Positions 33,304 to 42,052 of a stretch of DNA of 56,052 nt are shown piece by piece. Both the position numbers and the translations under genes were made by a program. How positions within the stretch are numbered: position 1 is the stretch's first letter; each line of letters opens with the position of its first letter. The stretch is from an uncultured Pelagibacteraceae bacterium. Lineage in GTDB: Bacteria > Pseudomonadota > Alphaproteobacteria > Pelagibacterales > Pelagibacteraceae. The stretch lies in assembly GCA_902626245.1 (NCBI GenBank), contig CACOED010000003.1, positions 1 to 56,052 on the forward strand, read 5' to 3'. The notes beneath the pieces were generated by a model that did no database searches, was not told where the DNA came from, and was given only the letters and a program-made list of their open reading frames with translations.

Positions 33304-34475
33304 TTTATATATCTCAGAGATTTTTTTAAATCATTAATCAGATCTTTTGGATCTTCAAGGCCAATATGAAGTCTTACTAAATGTTCATTTTTTTCCAAGC
33401 CTAGATATTTTCTATTTCCTAATTCTCTAAATTCTTGCTGTAATGCCAAACTTTCAAATCCACCCCAACTATATCCATAACCAAATAATTTTAACGAGTT
33501 AACAAATTTAAGAACAGACTTTTTTCTTTTAGCCTTTATTTTTAAACCCATTAATCCAGATGCTCCTGAATAATATTTTTTCCACATCCTAAAGTTATAT
33601 GAGCCTTTTTTATATGGATATAAAAGTTTAATTTTTTTATTTTTAGATAAAAAATTTGCTATTTTTTTTGCATTTTCTTGATGTTTATCTAAACGAACAT
33701 CTAGCGTTCTAAGTCCTCTAATTATAAGATAAGCATCATCTGGACCTAATCTTAAACCAGTTATTTTGTTGGCTTTTTCAACATGTTTAAAAACTCTTTT
33801 ATTAACAGCTAAACTTCCACCCATTACATCAGAATGACCTGAATAATATTTTGTAGCAGATACAATAGACATATCAAATCCTAGTTTAATAGGTTTTAAA
33901 AAATATGGTGTAGCCCAAGTATTGTCTATAGCTGTAAACAATTTATATTTTTTGGCAATTGAAACTATTTTGGACAAATCTTGAAATTCAAAAGAATTGC
34001 TACCAGGACTTTCAACATAAATTAATTTTGTTTTAGAGGTCAATTTATTTTTTAAAGTATTTAAATCATGAGGATCATAAAAAATTGTTTTGATGTTAAA
34101 TGGTTTAAGAAATTCTTGAGTTAGAAGTCGTGTTGGATAATAAACTGGATCAGCAACTAATATTTCATCACCTGGGCGAACAACACTAAAAATTGATAAA
34201 AAAACTGAACCAAAACCTGTTGGAGTTAAAAATACATGGTGACATTCCTCCATTTCTTTTAACATTTTTTGTAAAATATAAGTTGTTGATGTTCCTTGTC
34301 TACCATAATCAAAATGTCCGCCTGTAGGGTTTTTTTTCCCTTTAGCTTGAGTTTTTCTAAGTTCATTCATAGTCTTAAAGATAATCGTAGAAGCCCTAAC
34401 TACTGGAGGATTTACTGACTGATTGTAGTAATCTTTTGCAGTATGTTTTAAAAAGGTTTTAAAAGATTTGTCCAT
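33300..34475 (-). CDS. metC: Cys/Met-metabolism PLP enzyme, probable cystathionine beta-lyase
   Basis: This 391-residue enzyme is of the trans-sulfuration gamma family. It shows NPPVVRASTIIFKTMNELRK at the start, FDYGRQGTSTTYILQKML, and the PLP-Lys motif SATKYYSGHSDVMGG. The end holds YGYSWGGFESLALQQE and LVRLHIGLEDPKDLINDL. The frame is open 45 codons further upstream, but that extension is hydrophobic and unlike the family; the ATG at 34475 gives the proper start. The sequence is MetC-like; a cystathionine gamma-synthase or methionine lyase is less likely. It overlaps the MFS gene by 4 nt. Confidence 0.85.
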   Translation of the reverse strand: MDKSFKTFLKHTAKDYYNQSVNPPVVRASTIIFKTMNELRKTQAKGKKNPTGGHFDYGRQGTSTTYILQKMLKEMEECHHVFLTPTGFGSVFLSIFSVVRPGDEILVADPVYYPTRLLTQEFLKPFNIKTIFYDPHDLNTLKNKLTSKTKLIYVESPGSNSFEFQDLSKIVSIAKKYKLFTAIDNTWATPYFLKPIKLGFDMSIVSATKYYSGHSDVMGGSLAVNKRVFKHVEKANKITGLRLGPDDAYLIIRGLRTLDVRLDKHQENAKKIANFLSKNKKIKLLYPYKKGSYNFRMWKKYYSGASGLMGLKIKAKRKKSVLKFVNSLKLFGYGYSWGGFESLALQQEFRELGNRKYLGLEKNEHLVRLHIGLEDPKDLINDLKKSLRYIK

Positions 34476-34549
34476 AAAAAATTTGATATGTAATAACGAC
34501 AATGCTATATCCCACAAATATGTCAATAAAATTATAAAATGAGGTAAAA

Positions 34550-34633
34550 ATGGGATATCCAAAAAAACATAGAGGCCGTAGAAAAATGGGCTCAAAAAAA
34601 AGAAGAGCAAGAAAAAAGAATAAGAAAAAATAA
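34550..34633 (+). CDS. 27-residue very basic protein, possibly ribosome-associated
   Basis: A short plus-strand frame encodes MGYPKKHRGRRKMGSKKRRA followed by RKKNKKK. A good Shine-Dalgarno core GAGGT stands 5 nt before the ATG, which is rare in this window and supports translation. The size and Arg/Lys content resemble tiny ribosomal proteins such as bS22/Thx or the AURKAIP1/COX24 (mS38-like) tail. It lies between the divergent metC gene and a membrane-protein gene 11 nt ahead, which it may precede in an operon. Confidence 0.6.
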   Translation: MGYPKKHRGRRKMGSKKRRARKKNKKK

Positions 34634-34644
34634 TTTAACTTAGA

Positions 34645-35355
34645 ATGGATAGTATTAATAAGGTTAAATCCATAAGTATATGGATTTTTTTAATTCCCTT
34701 TGTGGCGGTAAATACATGCTTAATTTTAATAACATCTTTTCACGATTTATTTCCAAATAAAGAAGATATTCTTATTGGTTTAATATTTCCTTATTTTGAC
34801 GGTGGTGCATCAATAAGCAGAACGGCTAGAGTTTTTCCAACTTATTTAATTTTTAAACCTGCAATGTTTTTAACAGCTTACCTATTAATAAAATACTGGA
34901 TTCATAATAAAAAAATTATTCTTTCAATTTATGGAGAGCACAAGTTCGTTAAAAAATTTCTATATTTTGGTATCGCATCTGCGATTTGTTTAGTACTTCA
35001 CTCGATATTTTTGGGCATAAAATATGACTATGATCTATATAAATTATTTAGAAGAATAATAATGTTAATGTTTATTATTTTTGAAATTGTAGCTCAAGCT
35101 TATTTAGTTGCAACTTTATATTCATTTAGGGACAAGTTATTAAATGTCATTAACCAAAAAATACTATTAATAAAAATTATTTTGGTTAGCTTCTTAATAA
35201 TCGTAGCCGTAATAAGTATTCCGATAATAAGTTTACCAGGTGATACATTTCTTAATTTGAATCTTAAATCTTTTAAACACGCTTTGGAATGGGATTACTT
35301 CTTAGGTGTAATTTCTTTTTATTTACTAACTTTCTTTATGTGGAAAAAAAGATAA
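34645..35355 (+). CDS. multi-span membrane protein, unknown function
   Basis: This 236-residue protein has about six spans. The first is followed by a periplasmic loop with FPYFDGGASISRTARVFPTY, a conserved-looking stretch reminiscent of Frag1/DRAM/Sfk1 proteins, and the last spans end LEWDYFLGVISFYLLTFFMW. No enzyme motif is seen. The gene follows the 27-residue basic ORF by 11 nt and is convergent with mnmA. Confidence 0.6.
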   Translation: MDSINKVKSISIWIFLIPFVAVNTCLILITSFHDLFPNKEDILIGLIFPYFDGGASISRTARVFPTYLIFKPAMFLTAYLLIKYWIHNKKIILSIYGEHKFVKKFLYFGIASAICLVLHSIFLGIKYDYDLYKLFRRIIMLMFIIFEIVAQAYLVATLYSFRDKLLNVINQKILLIKIILVSFLIIVAVISIPIISLPGDTFLNLNLKSFKHALEWDYFLGVISFYLLTFFMWKKR

Positions 35356-35357
35356 TT

Positions 35358-36473
35358 TTACTTTGTTATCCACCCTCCACCTAAAACTTTATATCCTATT
35401 TTATTTTTAGAATAAAAAACACAAGCTTGTCCTGGTGAAATTCCATACTCATCCTCTAATAATTTAATATTAGCCATATCATTATCATAATCTAAATTAG
35501 CTTTAATTAATCTACCTGTAGATCTAACTTTTACTAAGATTTCTTCCTTTAACTCGCTTGGTTCACATAATAGATTTATATTTTTTAATTTTATTACTTT
35601 TTGAGATAAATGTTTTTTATTACCTACAATAATTTCATTTTTTTCAGCATTTATTTCAATTACATAAAGTGGTTCTTTATCTGAAACTTTTATTCCACGT
35701 CTTTGTCCAATTGTAAAATTTATAATACCTTCATGAACACCTAATACTTTTCCATCTAAATCTTTTATATTTCCTTTTTGATAGGCATCAGGTCTGAATT
35801 TTTTTATAACAGAGGAATAATCACCATTTGGAACAAAACATATGTCTTGACTATCTGGTTTATCCGCAACATTTAAGCCTAACTTTTTAGCAATTTCTCT
35901 TGTTTCGTTTTTTAACATTCCGCCAAGAGGGAATCTCAAATAATTTAATTGTTCTCTTGAAGTATTAAATAAAAAGTAACTTTGATCTCTATTGTCATCT
36001 ATAGCTTTATACATATTTGTTTCATTATCTGTAGTAACACTTTTTACGTAATGACCTGTAATTAATGCATCAGCATTTAATTTTTTTGACTCTTCAAATA
36101 AATCTTTAAATTTTACAGTTTGGTTACATTGCACGCATGGAATTGGTGTCTCACCTTTTAGATAACTTTCTACAAAATTATCTATAACACCTGATTTGAA
36201 TTTATTTTGATAGTATAAAATTTTGTGCTCAATGCCCAAACTGTCAGACACTCTTTTTGCATCTAAAATATCTTGTCCAGCACAACATTGTTTTGATTTT
36301 GAAATTTCTTTATTATCATCATACAGTTTTAGAGTAATTCCAATAACATTATAACCTTCTTCTTTCATAATTCCAGCAACAGTAGATGAATCAACACCTC
36401 CAGACATAGCTACTACTACTGTTGTATCTTTTGGATCTTTATTTAACCCTATTGAATTTTTTTTATTACTCAT
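35358..36473 (-). CDS. mnmA: tRNA-specific 2-thiouridylase
   Basis: This 371-residue enzyme puts sulfur on U34 of Lys, Glu and Gln tRNAs. The ATP-binding P-loop is [20 protein letters not shown] (near residue 20). The two catalytic Cys are in [13 protein letters not shown] and, in [11 protein letters not shown], the partner Cys region. The C-terminal barrel domain ends [12 protein letters not shown]. It diverges from the DUF3553 gene across a 40-nt gap. Confidence 0.94.
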   Translation of the reverse strand: MSNKKNSIGLNKDPKDTTVVVAMSGGVDSSTVAGIMKEEGYNVIGITLKLYDDNKEISKSKQCCAGQDILDAKRVSDSLGIEHKILYYQNKFKSGVIDNFVESYLKGETPIPCVQCNQTVKFKDLFEESKKLNADALITGHYVKSVTTDNETNMYKAIDDNRDQSYFLFNTSREQLNYLRFPLGGMLKNETREIAKKLGLNVADKPDSQDICFVPNGDYSSVIKKFRPDAYQKGNIKDLDGKVLGVHEGIINFTIGQRRGIKVSDKEPLYVIEINAEKNEIIVGNKKHLSQKVIKLKNINLLCEPSELKEEILVKVRSTGRLIKANLDYDNDMANIKLLEDEYGISPGQACVFYSKNKIGYKVLGGGWITK

Positions 36474-36513
36474 AGATGGTATTTATACTGATTTCTATTA
36501 TAAGGTACATAAA

Positions 36514-36690
36514 ATGATTTTAGAATTTGAACCTGGAGATAAAGTAATTAATCCTCTAAATAAAGATTGGGGAATTGGACAAGTACAATCAATAATTAAT
36601 AATAAAATTACCGTTAATTTTCAAAATGTAGGAAAAAAAGTAATTAATGCAGAAAATATCGAACTAGAAAAATTTAAAAATGATGGTTGA
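36514..36690 (+). CDS. DUF3553 family small protein
   Basis: A 58-residue frame reads MILEFEPGDKVINPLNKDWG then IGQVQSIINNKITVNFQNVG and KKVINAENIELEKF. This matches the DUF3553 pattern (GD+V.+P...WG.GQVQS....+.VNF...GKK). The fold resembles small SH3/CarD-like barrels. Its last 11 nt overlap the start of cysQ, so it opens a plus-strand operon. Function of the family is not established. Confidence 0.82.
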   Translation: MILEFEPGDKVINPLNKDWGIGQVQSIINNKITVNFQNVGKKVINAENIELEKFKNDG

Positions 36691-37456
36691 AGAAGAAAAG
36701 AAAAAAATTATTGAAAAACTAGTGCCTTTATTTGAAAAAGCTGGAAGAATTTGCCTTGAATTAAGAAAACAAGGATTAAAAAAAGAAATAAAAAAAGACA
36801 ATACACCAGTTACTAATGGTGATATTGAGGTAAATAACTTAATAACAAATGAAATAAAAAAAATAACGCCTAATATTCTTATTATATCAGAGGAAACTTT
36901 TACAAATAAAACTAATAAAAATTTAAAAAATTTTTGGTTAATAGATCCTATAGATGGTACATACGATTATATAAATAATAGAGATGAGTTTACAATCAAT
37001 GCAGGGTTGATCATAAATAACAAACCTGAAGCTGGAATTATTTATGCACCAGCAAAAAAAAGATTATTCTACTCCTATTATCAAGGAAAGTGTTTTGAAA
37101 TATCAGATAATAAAAAAAAATTACTTGTCTGTAAAAAGAAATCAGGCAAAGGTAAAGTAAAAGCTGTATCGTATTCGCATGAATTAAAACCGCAAATTAA
37201 AGATTGGTATAATAGATTTAATGTTACAGAGCATGTGAAAATGAAAAGTTCATTAAAGTTTTGTGTTATTGCATCAGGTGAATATGATTTATATGTTGCC
37301 GAACCTAGAGCTTGTGAATGGGATATAGCTGCCGGTCATGCTATATTAAAACATGCAGGCGGATCTATTACTGATTTTGAAAATAACGAAGTTTTGTATG
37401 GAAAAAAAAATTTTAAAAATCCAAGTTTAATTTTAAAAAGATCAAATTTACTTTAA
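36680..37456 (+). CDS. cysQ: 3'(2'),5'-bisphosphate nucleotidase / inositol-monophosphatase family
   Basis: This 258-residue magnesium-dependent phosphatase has the family motifs: NDIEVNNLITNEI-like metal ligands with ILIISEET, then WLIDPIDGTYDYI (D-P-I-D-G-T, ~residues 90-102), and CEWDIAAGHAILKHAGG near the end. CysQ removes the phosphate from PAP formed in sulfate metabolism. Two in-frame ATGs (36680, 36683) compete for the start. It overlaps the DUF3553 gene by 11 nt and the next small gene by one base. Generic SuhB-type activity is the alternative. Confidence 0.85.
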   Translation: MMVEEEKKKIIEKLVPLFEKAGRICLELRKQGLKKEIKKDNTPVTNGDIEVNNLITNEIKKITPNILIISEETFTNKTNKNLKNFWLIDPIDGTYDYINNRDEFTINAGLIINNKPEAGIIYAPAKKRLFYSYYQGKCFEISDNKKKLLVCKKKSGKGKVKAVSYSHELKPQIKDWYNRFNVTEHVKMKSSLKFCVIASGEYDLYVAEPRACEWDIAAGHAILKHAGGSITDFENNEVLYGKKNFKNPSLILKRSNLL

Positions 37457-37596
37457 TGAGTGAGCAATTAAGAATAATATTAATAATTATTGTATCTGTA
37501 TCAATTTTTGGTCTTTTAGTTTTTGTTTTTGTAAAAAACTATATTAAAAATAAAATTAATTATTATCTCAATCAAAAAAATAAAAAACTAAAGTAG
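37456..37596 (+). CDS. 46-residue single-span membrane protein (short ORF)
   Basis: A short frame begins at the A of the cysQ stop (TAATG), a strong sign of coupling. It encodes MSEQLRIILIIIVSVSIFGL, continuing LVFVFVKNYIKNKINYYLNQ and a Lys-rich tail: one membrane span with a cytoplasmic basic end. It is convergent with recX and overlaps its end by 9 nt. Function unknown. Confidence 0.6.
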   Translation: MSEQLRIILIIIVSVSIFGLLVFVFVKNYIKNKINYYLNQKNKKLK

Positions 37597-38151
37597 ATTT
37601 ATTATTTTTGAATACTCACTTTTATTCAAATCAATAACTTTTTTTGAGGTATCAAAATCAAAACCAGATCTTGCCAAAATTCCCATATCTTTTTTATAGA
37701 ATAATGGTCTATTATTTTCATCTCTTGCAGGACCAATTCTTTTTTTTTTGCAAACTTTTATAGCGGAAAAAAAATCTTGATCTTCGTTGTTAGCAATAAT
37801 TTCATCTAAAGTACTTTTGATATACTTATCTTTAATTCCTTTTGAAAATAAATAACTTCTAATTTTATTAATTGAATTGCCTCTTTGAATTAAACTTTTT
37901 GCTTTTGAATTTGAGTAGAATTTATCATTGATAAACTTTGTTTTTTCTAAATCATCTAAGACAGCATTTATTAAATCATTGATATTTGATTTATTAACAC
38001 TTGATACCTTAGAATTAAGATATTTTTTCAATAAATAAGTCTTTACTTGTTGTTTAGATGGTGCGTATTTTTCAATATAAGCAAAAGCAAAATTACGCAT
38101 TTCCTCAATAGTAGCTTCTAAATTTTTTTTTTTATTTTTAATAGGAATCAT
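37588..38151 (-). CDS. recX: regulatory protein RecX
   Basis: This 187-residue helical protein fits RecX, which binds and modulates RecA filaments. It has the repeated three-helix units: MRNFAFAYIEKYAPSKQQVK then LLKKYLN, and SKAKSLIQRGNSINKIRSYL with FSKGIKDKYIKSTLDEI, matching 'sR...L...Gi....I...L...gi'. A Lys-rich N-terminus precedes the domain. recA is not adjacent. The gene diverges from an ABA4-like gene. Confidence 0.8.
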   Translation of the reverse strand: MIPIKNKKKNLEATIEEMRNFAFAYIEKYAPSKQQVKTYLLKKYLNSKVSSVNKSNINDLINAVLDDLEKTKFINDKFYSNSKAKSLIQRGNSINKIRSYLFSKGIKDKYIKSTLDEIIANNEDQDFFSAIKVCKKKRIGPARDENNRPLFYKKDMGILARSGFDFDTSKKVIDLNKSEYSKIINLL

Positions 38152-38179
38152 TAATTGTTGTAATATAATACATTTTCTT

Positions 38180-38653
38180 ATGACCGAACAAATTTCTATA
38201 TTCTTTACAATTGATATGATTTTTTTGTGGATAAATATTGGTGTAATTCCATTCTGGTTTATTTTAATGTTTTTCCCAAATTCAAAAGTTTGTGGTGTTT
38301 TTGTTAGTTCAATTTTTCCAATTTTTACTCTAAGTGTTATTTATCTTTATTTAGTTTATTATTTTTTTATTTCTGAATACGATTTTACACAAAATTTTAG
38401 GTTGTATTTAGGTTTGGATTCCTTAAGCAAATTATTCAGTGAAACAGGTTTTCTAATTATTTTTTGGACGCACTTTCTTGCAATTAACTTATTTTGTGGC
38501 TCATGGATAGTTAGTGATAGTAGAAAATTTTCTATATCTAAAGTTCTTATTTTTATTCCTCTTATAATAACTTATTTTACTGGTCCTATAGGTGTTTTTA
38601 TTTATTGGTTAATAAGAATTTTTTATGCAAAAAGAATATCTCTTTTTGATTAA
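38180..38653 (+). CDS. ABA4-like membrane protein (DUF4281)
   Basis: This 157-residue protein has four membrane spans. It matches the ABA4-like family by INIGVIPFWFILMFFPNSKV at the start, and FWTHFLAINLFCGSWIVSDS followed by FTGPIGVFIYWLIRIFYAKR at the end, with the H...DLF.G.W...D core. Plant ABA4 acts in neoxanthin formation, but the bacterial role is unknown; SAR11 cells do make carotenoids/retinal. It is convergent with the rhodanese gene (4-nt overlap). Confidence 0.72.
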   Translation: MTEQISIFFTIDMIFLWINIGVIPFWFILMFFPNSKVCGVFVSSIFPIFTLSVIYLYLVYYFFISEYDFTQNFRLYLGLDSLSKLFSETGFLIIFWTHFLAINLFCGSWIVSDSRKFSISKVLIFIPLIITYFTGPIGVFIYWLIRIFYAKRISLFD

Positions 38654-39036
38654 GTTTTAATTTTAAAACCTTTTTGTAACATTAAACCAAAACCACCTTC
38701 TACATGAGATACATTTTTAAAGCCCATTTCTTTTAATGTTTTCGCTGCTAGTGCAGATCTGCCTCCAGCTGCACAAAATAATACTGTTTCTTTATTTAAA
38801 TCCATTTGATTATTTTGAACATATGCACTTTCGGGATGAATAGAAAATTCTAATAAGCCCCTTGGTATATGAAAAGAGTTTTCAATGGCTCCAAGCTTTT
38901 CCAATTCAACTCCGTCTCTAATATCAATTAAATTACATTTTTTTTCACTATTTAATTTCATTGCTTCTTCAGGAGTAATGGTTTTTACTTCATTTAAAGC
39001 TTCTGAAACAAGAGTTTGTGGTGATTTAATGCTCAT
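38650..39036 (-). CDS. rhodanese-domain protein
   Basis: This 128-residue single-domain sulfurtransferase has the active-site loop VLFCAAGGRSALAAKTLKEM with Cys at about residue 88, preceded by LIDIRDGVELEKLGAIENSF and HIPRGLLEF. The domain is complete. It may carry sulfane sulfur or detoxify thiosulfate/cyanide. It has a 4-nt overlap with the ABA4-like gene and diverges from the glycosyltransferase gene. Confidence 0.9.
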   Translation of the reverse strand: MSIKSPQTLVSEALNEVKTITPEEAMKLNSEKKCNLIDIRDGVELEKLGAIENSFHIPRGLLEFSIHPESAYVQNNQMDLNKETVLFCAAGGRSALAAKTLKEMGFKNVSHVEGGFGLMLQKGFKIKT

Positions 39037-39068
39037 AATATTGTAAATAAAATATCATAAACAATATA

Positions 39069-40058
39069 ATGAAAAAAAGCATCATAAAAAAATTATTTAT
39101 TAAGCTCTCTAAAATAATGGGCTATGAAATAATTGATCAAAATAGTTTTACATCCCCAACACTTGATAGAGATTTAAATAAAGATCTTTCAAAAATTAAC
39201 AAAAAATCAATTGTTCTTCCTTTAGGTGAAGTTAAAATTTCTAGAAAAGTTAAATCTATTCTAATTCTGTTTAGAACAAACAGTAATATTGAAATATGGG
39301 ATCAAAACAAAAAAAGATTATTTGAATTTCCAAAAATTGAATATACTTTAAGGTCATTAAATTCACTCTTAAAATCAATTAGGTTTAGTAAAGAAAAATA
39401 TCCTGAAATAAAGATAAAATTTATAATAATTGACGATAATACTAATGAAAATAATTTAAATAAAATTAAAAATCTAACTAATAATAATAATTTTGAGATA
39501 AGTTTTATTAAAGTTGATCACGATAAATATAGAGAATTAATTAAAACACAGAAAAATGATCAAACATACTCTAACCTAGCAAGCTTATTTTGTTGTTACG
39601 AAATTGCTAAAAAAAATACTGATGATTTAGTTTTTTTTGTTGAAGATGATTATCTTCATTTTGAGCCAATGATGGAAGAAATGATAGCTTCATACGAAAG
39701 AATATCTTCTCAATTAAGTAATGATATTTTTATGTGTCCCGCAGATTACCCTTATTTATATATGAATAATCAAAAAACTAATATTTTAATTGGCAATAAA
39801 AGGCACTGGAGAACAGTTAGTGAGACTTTATGTACATTTATGACCAGCAAAGAACTAATAGAAAAATATTGGGATAACTTTTATAAAACCTGTCTTGATA
39901 GACATGATCCATTTGAGAAATATATAAATGATATTTACAATAAGGAAATTTGTGTATCTCCGTTAAAAAGTTTATCTGTGCATTTTACTAATATTAATTC
40001 CAGCTATGGATTATCACCATTTATTGATTACAAAAAATTATGGGATGAGAGTGAGTAA
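39069..40058 (+). CDS. GT-A type glycosyltransferase-like protein
   Basis: This 329-residue protein has a GT-A nucleotide-sugar fold: LRSLNSLLKSIRFSKEKYPE then IKFIIIDDNTNENN, and a DxD-like metal motif in DDLVFFVEDDYLHFEPMMEE (~residues 190-209). A His/Trp-rich segment NKRHWRTVSETLCTFMTSKE and SLSVHFTNINSSYGLSPF follow. It has no membrane span and probably acts in the cytoplasm on a surface glycan. The acceptor is unknown. Confidence 0.68.
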   Translation: MKKSIIKKLFIKLSKIMGYEIIDQNSFTSPTLDRDLNKDLSKINKKSIVLPLGEVKISRKVKSILILFRTNSNIEIWDQNKKRLFEFPKIEYTLRSLNSLLKSIRFSKEKYPEIKIKFIIIDDNTNENNLNKIKNLTNNNNFEISFIKVDHDKYRELIKTQKNDQTYSNLASLFCCYEIAKKNTDDLVFFVEDDYLHFEPMMEEMIASYERISSQLSNDIFMCPADYPYLYMNNQKTNILIGNKRHWRTVSETLCTFMTSKELIEKYWDNFYKTCLDRHDPFEKYINDIYNKEICVSPLKSLSVHFTNINSSYGLSPFIDYKKLWDESE

Positions 40059-40116
40059 TCTCTAAAATCTCTTTTTGTTTAAAAAGGGGGAAAGTTAGAA
40101 AACTTGATAGATTTTT

Positions 40117-40160
40117 AAGGGGCTTTCTTTGTTTAGAAAACATGGAGAAGAAAACCCCTT
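40117..40160. terminator. hairpin between the glycosyltransferase gene and amtB
   Basis: AAGGGG...TTTCTT and AAGAAA...CCCCTT can pair with a single mismatch around an 18-nt loop, between two convergent genes. T-rich and A-rich flanks suit a bidirectional terminator. The following CAATTGAT repeats (40163-40185) are partly palindromic. Confidence 0.45.
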
Positions 40161-40190
40161 TATCAATTGATCAATTGATTAATTGATTCT

Positions 40191-41492
40191 TTAATCTCTT
40201 ATTGCATACGCGATTACACCTGTTTCAGTAACATCAGTACCTTTGGTTTCTCCTTCTTTACTTAATCTAATACCGAAAGTACTTTTCATTGTGAACCAGA
40301 TAATAAATGAAACTGTAAATACAAAAGTATTTATTGAAACTATACCAAGTAATTGTGCACCAAACGAAGCATCGGAATTTGTAATTGGTACTGCTAAAGT
40401 TCCCCAGATACCAGCAAACAAGTGAGCAGGTATAGCTCCTACAACATCATCAATTTTCATTAATAATAATAACTTGGTTCCGTAAATAACTATAATTCCG
40501 CCTACAGCACCAATTAAAATTGCCGCATAAGGTGAAGGCATTAAAGGTTCTGCAGTTATTGCTACCAATCCACCTATACACCCATTTAACATTTGAATTA
40601 CATCTGTTTTTCCCAATACAATTCTTGTTATAATAGCAGCTGACATAACACCACCAGCACCTGCCAGGAATGTATTCAAAAATATTGTTGATACTGCAAT
40701 TGCATCAACAACTGTATCCATTGCTAGTTGAGAACCACCATTAAAACCAAACCAACCCAGCCATAAAATAAATATCCCGAGTGTAACCAATGGAATTGAG
40801 GATGCTGCAAAAGGCTTAATTGGCGCAGGCTCACCAGTTTTCGTAAATCTACCTAATCTAGGACCAAGCAAAATCACACCAGCTAAAGCTGCTGCACCAC
40901 CAGTTGAGTGAACTAAAGTTGATCCAGCAAAATCTGAAAAGCCAGTTGTTGATAACCAACCACCTCCCCATTGCCATCCCATGACAATTGGATAAATAAT
41001 TCCGGATAATATTCCTGCAAATAGGAAGAACGGCCATAATTTAATTCTTTCAGCCATTGTACCTGACACAATCGAAACTGTTGTTGCACAAAAAACCATT
41101 TGAAAATACCAATCTGATCCATCCGAATATCCAGTATCTATTTTACTTGAATCTGACCATGGAGCAAAATTTCCAATATATCCACCTTCTGGTATTCCAT
41201 AAGCCAAGTTGTATCCAAACATCCAAAACATTATTCCAGCAATTGAAAATAAACCAATATTTTTAGCACAAATTACAGAAACACTTTTTGATGTTACCAT
41301 TCCAGCTTCTAGCATTGCAAAGCCTGCCGCCATAAACATAACAAGAAATCCACAAACTAAAAAAAGAAAGGTATTTAAAATAAAACCTACTTCGGCAGAA
41401 ACTTTTGTCTCTGCGTAACCTACAGTGGTCATATTTAGTAAAAAAAATAAAATTACTAAAGGACCAATTAATTTTTTGTATAAATTTGACAT
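40191..41492 (-). CDS. amtB: ammonium transporter AmtB
   Basis: This 433-residue protein has a cleavable signal sequence (IGPLVILFFLLNMTTVGYAE) followed by 11 membrane spans. Family signatures include FLVCGFLVMFMAAGFAMLEA, GYNLAYGIPEGGYIG, and DFAGSTLVHSTGGAAALAGV with the conserved His of the ammonia pore. The tail ends EGETKGTDVTETGVIAYAIRD. No glnK is next to it in the window. A leader with a TATGCA-GATCT-TGCATA inverted repeat at 41565-41581 precedes it. Confidence 0.94.
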   Translation of the reverse strand: MSNLYKKLIGPLVILFFLLNMTTVGYAETKVSAEVGFILNTFLFLVCGFLVMFMAAGFAMLEAGMVTSKSVSVICAKNIGLFSIAGIMFWMFGYNLAYGIPEGGYIGNFAPWSDSSKIDTGYSDGSDWYFQMVFCATTVSIVSGTMAERIKLWPFFLFAGILSGIIYPIVMGWQWGGGWLSTTGFSDFAGSTLVHSTGGAAALAGVILLGPRLGRFTKTGEPAPIKPFAASSIPLVTLGIFILWLGWFGFNGGSQLAMDTVVDAIAVSTIFLNTFLAGAGGVMSAAIITRIVLGKTDVIQMLNGCIGGLVAITAEPLMPSPYAAILIGAVGGIIVIYGTKLLLLMKIDDVVGAIPAHLFAGIWGTLAVPITNSDASFGAQLLGIVSINTFVFTVSFIIWFTMKSTFGIRLSKEGETKGTDVTETGVIAYAIRD

Positions 41493-41564
41493 TAGTCTTT
41501 TTTTATAAAGAAATTCTTTTATTTAAAAAAAATTAAAAAAGTAATGTTGATACGGAAAAATAGC

Positions 41565-41581
41565 TATGCAGATCTTGCATA
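41565..41581. promoter_or_regulatory. inverted repeat upstream of amtB
   Basis: TATGCA and TGCATA flank a 5-nt centre, about 75 nt before the amtB start. Its position suits a regulatory site for nitrogen control, but the owner is unknown. Confidence 0.3.
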
Positions 41582-41585
41582 TAGT

Positions 41586-41618
41586 AACAGCCTTATTACA
41601 ATTTGTAACAAGGCTGTT
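41586..41618 (-). terminator. hairpin downstream of the HU gene
   Basis: AACAGCCTT and AAGGCTGTT form a perfect 9-bp stem, extended inward by TTAC/GTAA, directly after the HU stop codon. Only a short T stretch follows, so it may be a weak terminator or 3'-stability hairpin. Confidence 0.55.
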
Positions 41619-41627
41619 AAAACTTAA

Positions 41628-41903
41628 TTATTTATTGAATACTTCTTTAAGTGCTTTAGCAGGTAAAAATTTTACTTTTTGAGAAGCAGCTATTTGAATT
41701 TGTTCTCCTGTTCTAGGATTACGTCCAATTCGTGCTTTTCTTTTGGCCACTTTATATGTACCAAAACCAGCAATTTTCACAGAATCATCATTTTTTAATG
41801 CATCTAGAATAGTGTTGGTAATTGTATCAAAAGTACGCTCAGCATCAGCTTTGCTTTGGTTTAAAGAACCAGCTAATTTAGCGACTAATTGTTTTTTGTT
41901 CAT
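41628..41903 (-). CDS. hup: DNA-binding protein HU
   Basis: This 91-residue nucleoid protein has the HU/IHF fold: MNKKQLVAKLAGSLNQSKAD, then VKIAGFGTYKVAKRKARIGR and NPRTGEQIQIAASQKVKFLP. The GRNPRTGE arm with its conserved Pro intercalates into DNA. It is preceded by a palindromic site and followed by a hairpin, so it is probably monocistronic. HU rather than IHF is favoured by the sequence and length. Confidence 0.93.
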   Translation of the reverse strand: MNKKQLVAKLAGSLNQSKADAERTFDTITNTILDALKNDDSVKIAGFGTYKVAKRKARIGRNPRTGEQIQIAASQKVKFLPAKALKEVFNK

Positions 41904-41991
41904 TTTTAGCTCCGGTTATTAGGTTGTTGAATATAATTAACATAATCCTTTATTTTTCAAGCTTTTTTTTAGTATATATTTTTTTTATACC

Positions 41992-42005
41992 CACAATATA
42001 TTGTG
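41992..42005. promoter_or_regulatory. perfect 14-bp palindrome upstream of HU
   Basis: CACAATATATTGTG is a perfect palindrome about 90 nt upstream of the HU start codon. A minus-strand -10-like TATACT lies between it and the gene, so it is placed as an operator or activator site. Confidence 0.4.
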
Positions 42006-42052
42006 ATCTAAAAGTATTGATTTTATTAGTTTTTTTAGATTAAAAAAATGGC

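Noticed and set aside
34476-34610. 45-codon N-terminal extension of metC
   Set aside because: Hydrophobic, unlike the family, and it covers the opposite-strand basic ORF; the ATG at 34475 gives a canonical start.
40163-40185. CAATTGAT repeats as a replication or attachment site
   Set aside because: Only three short, AT-rich copies behind a terminator; no supporting gene.
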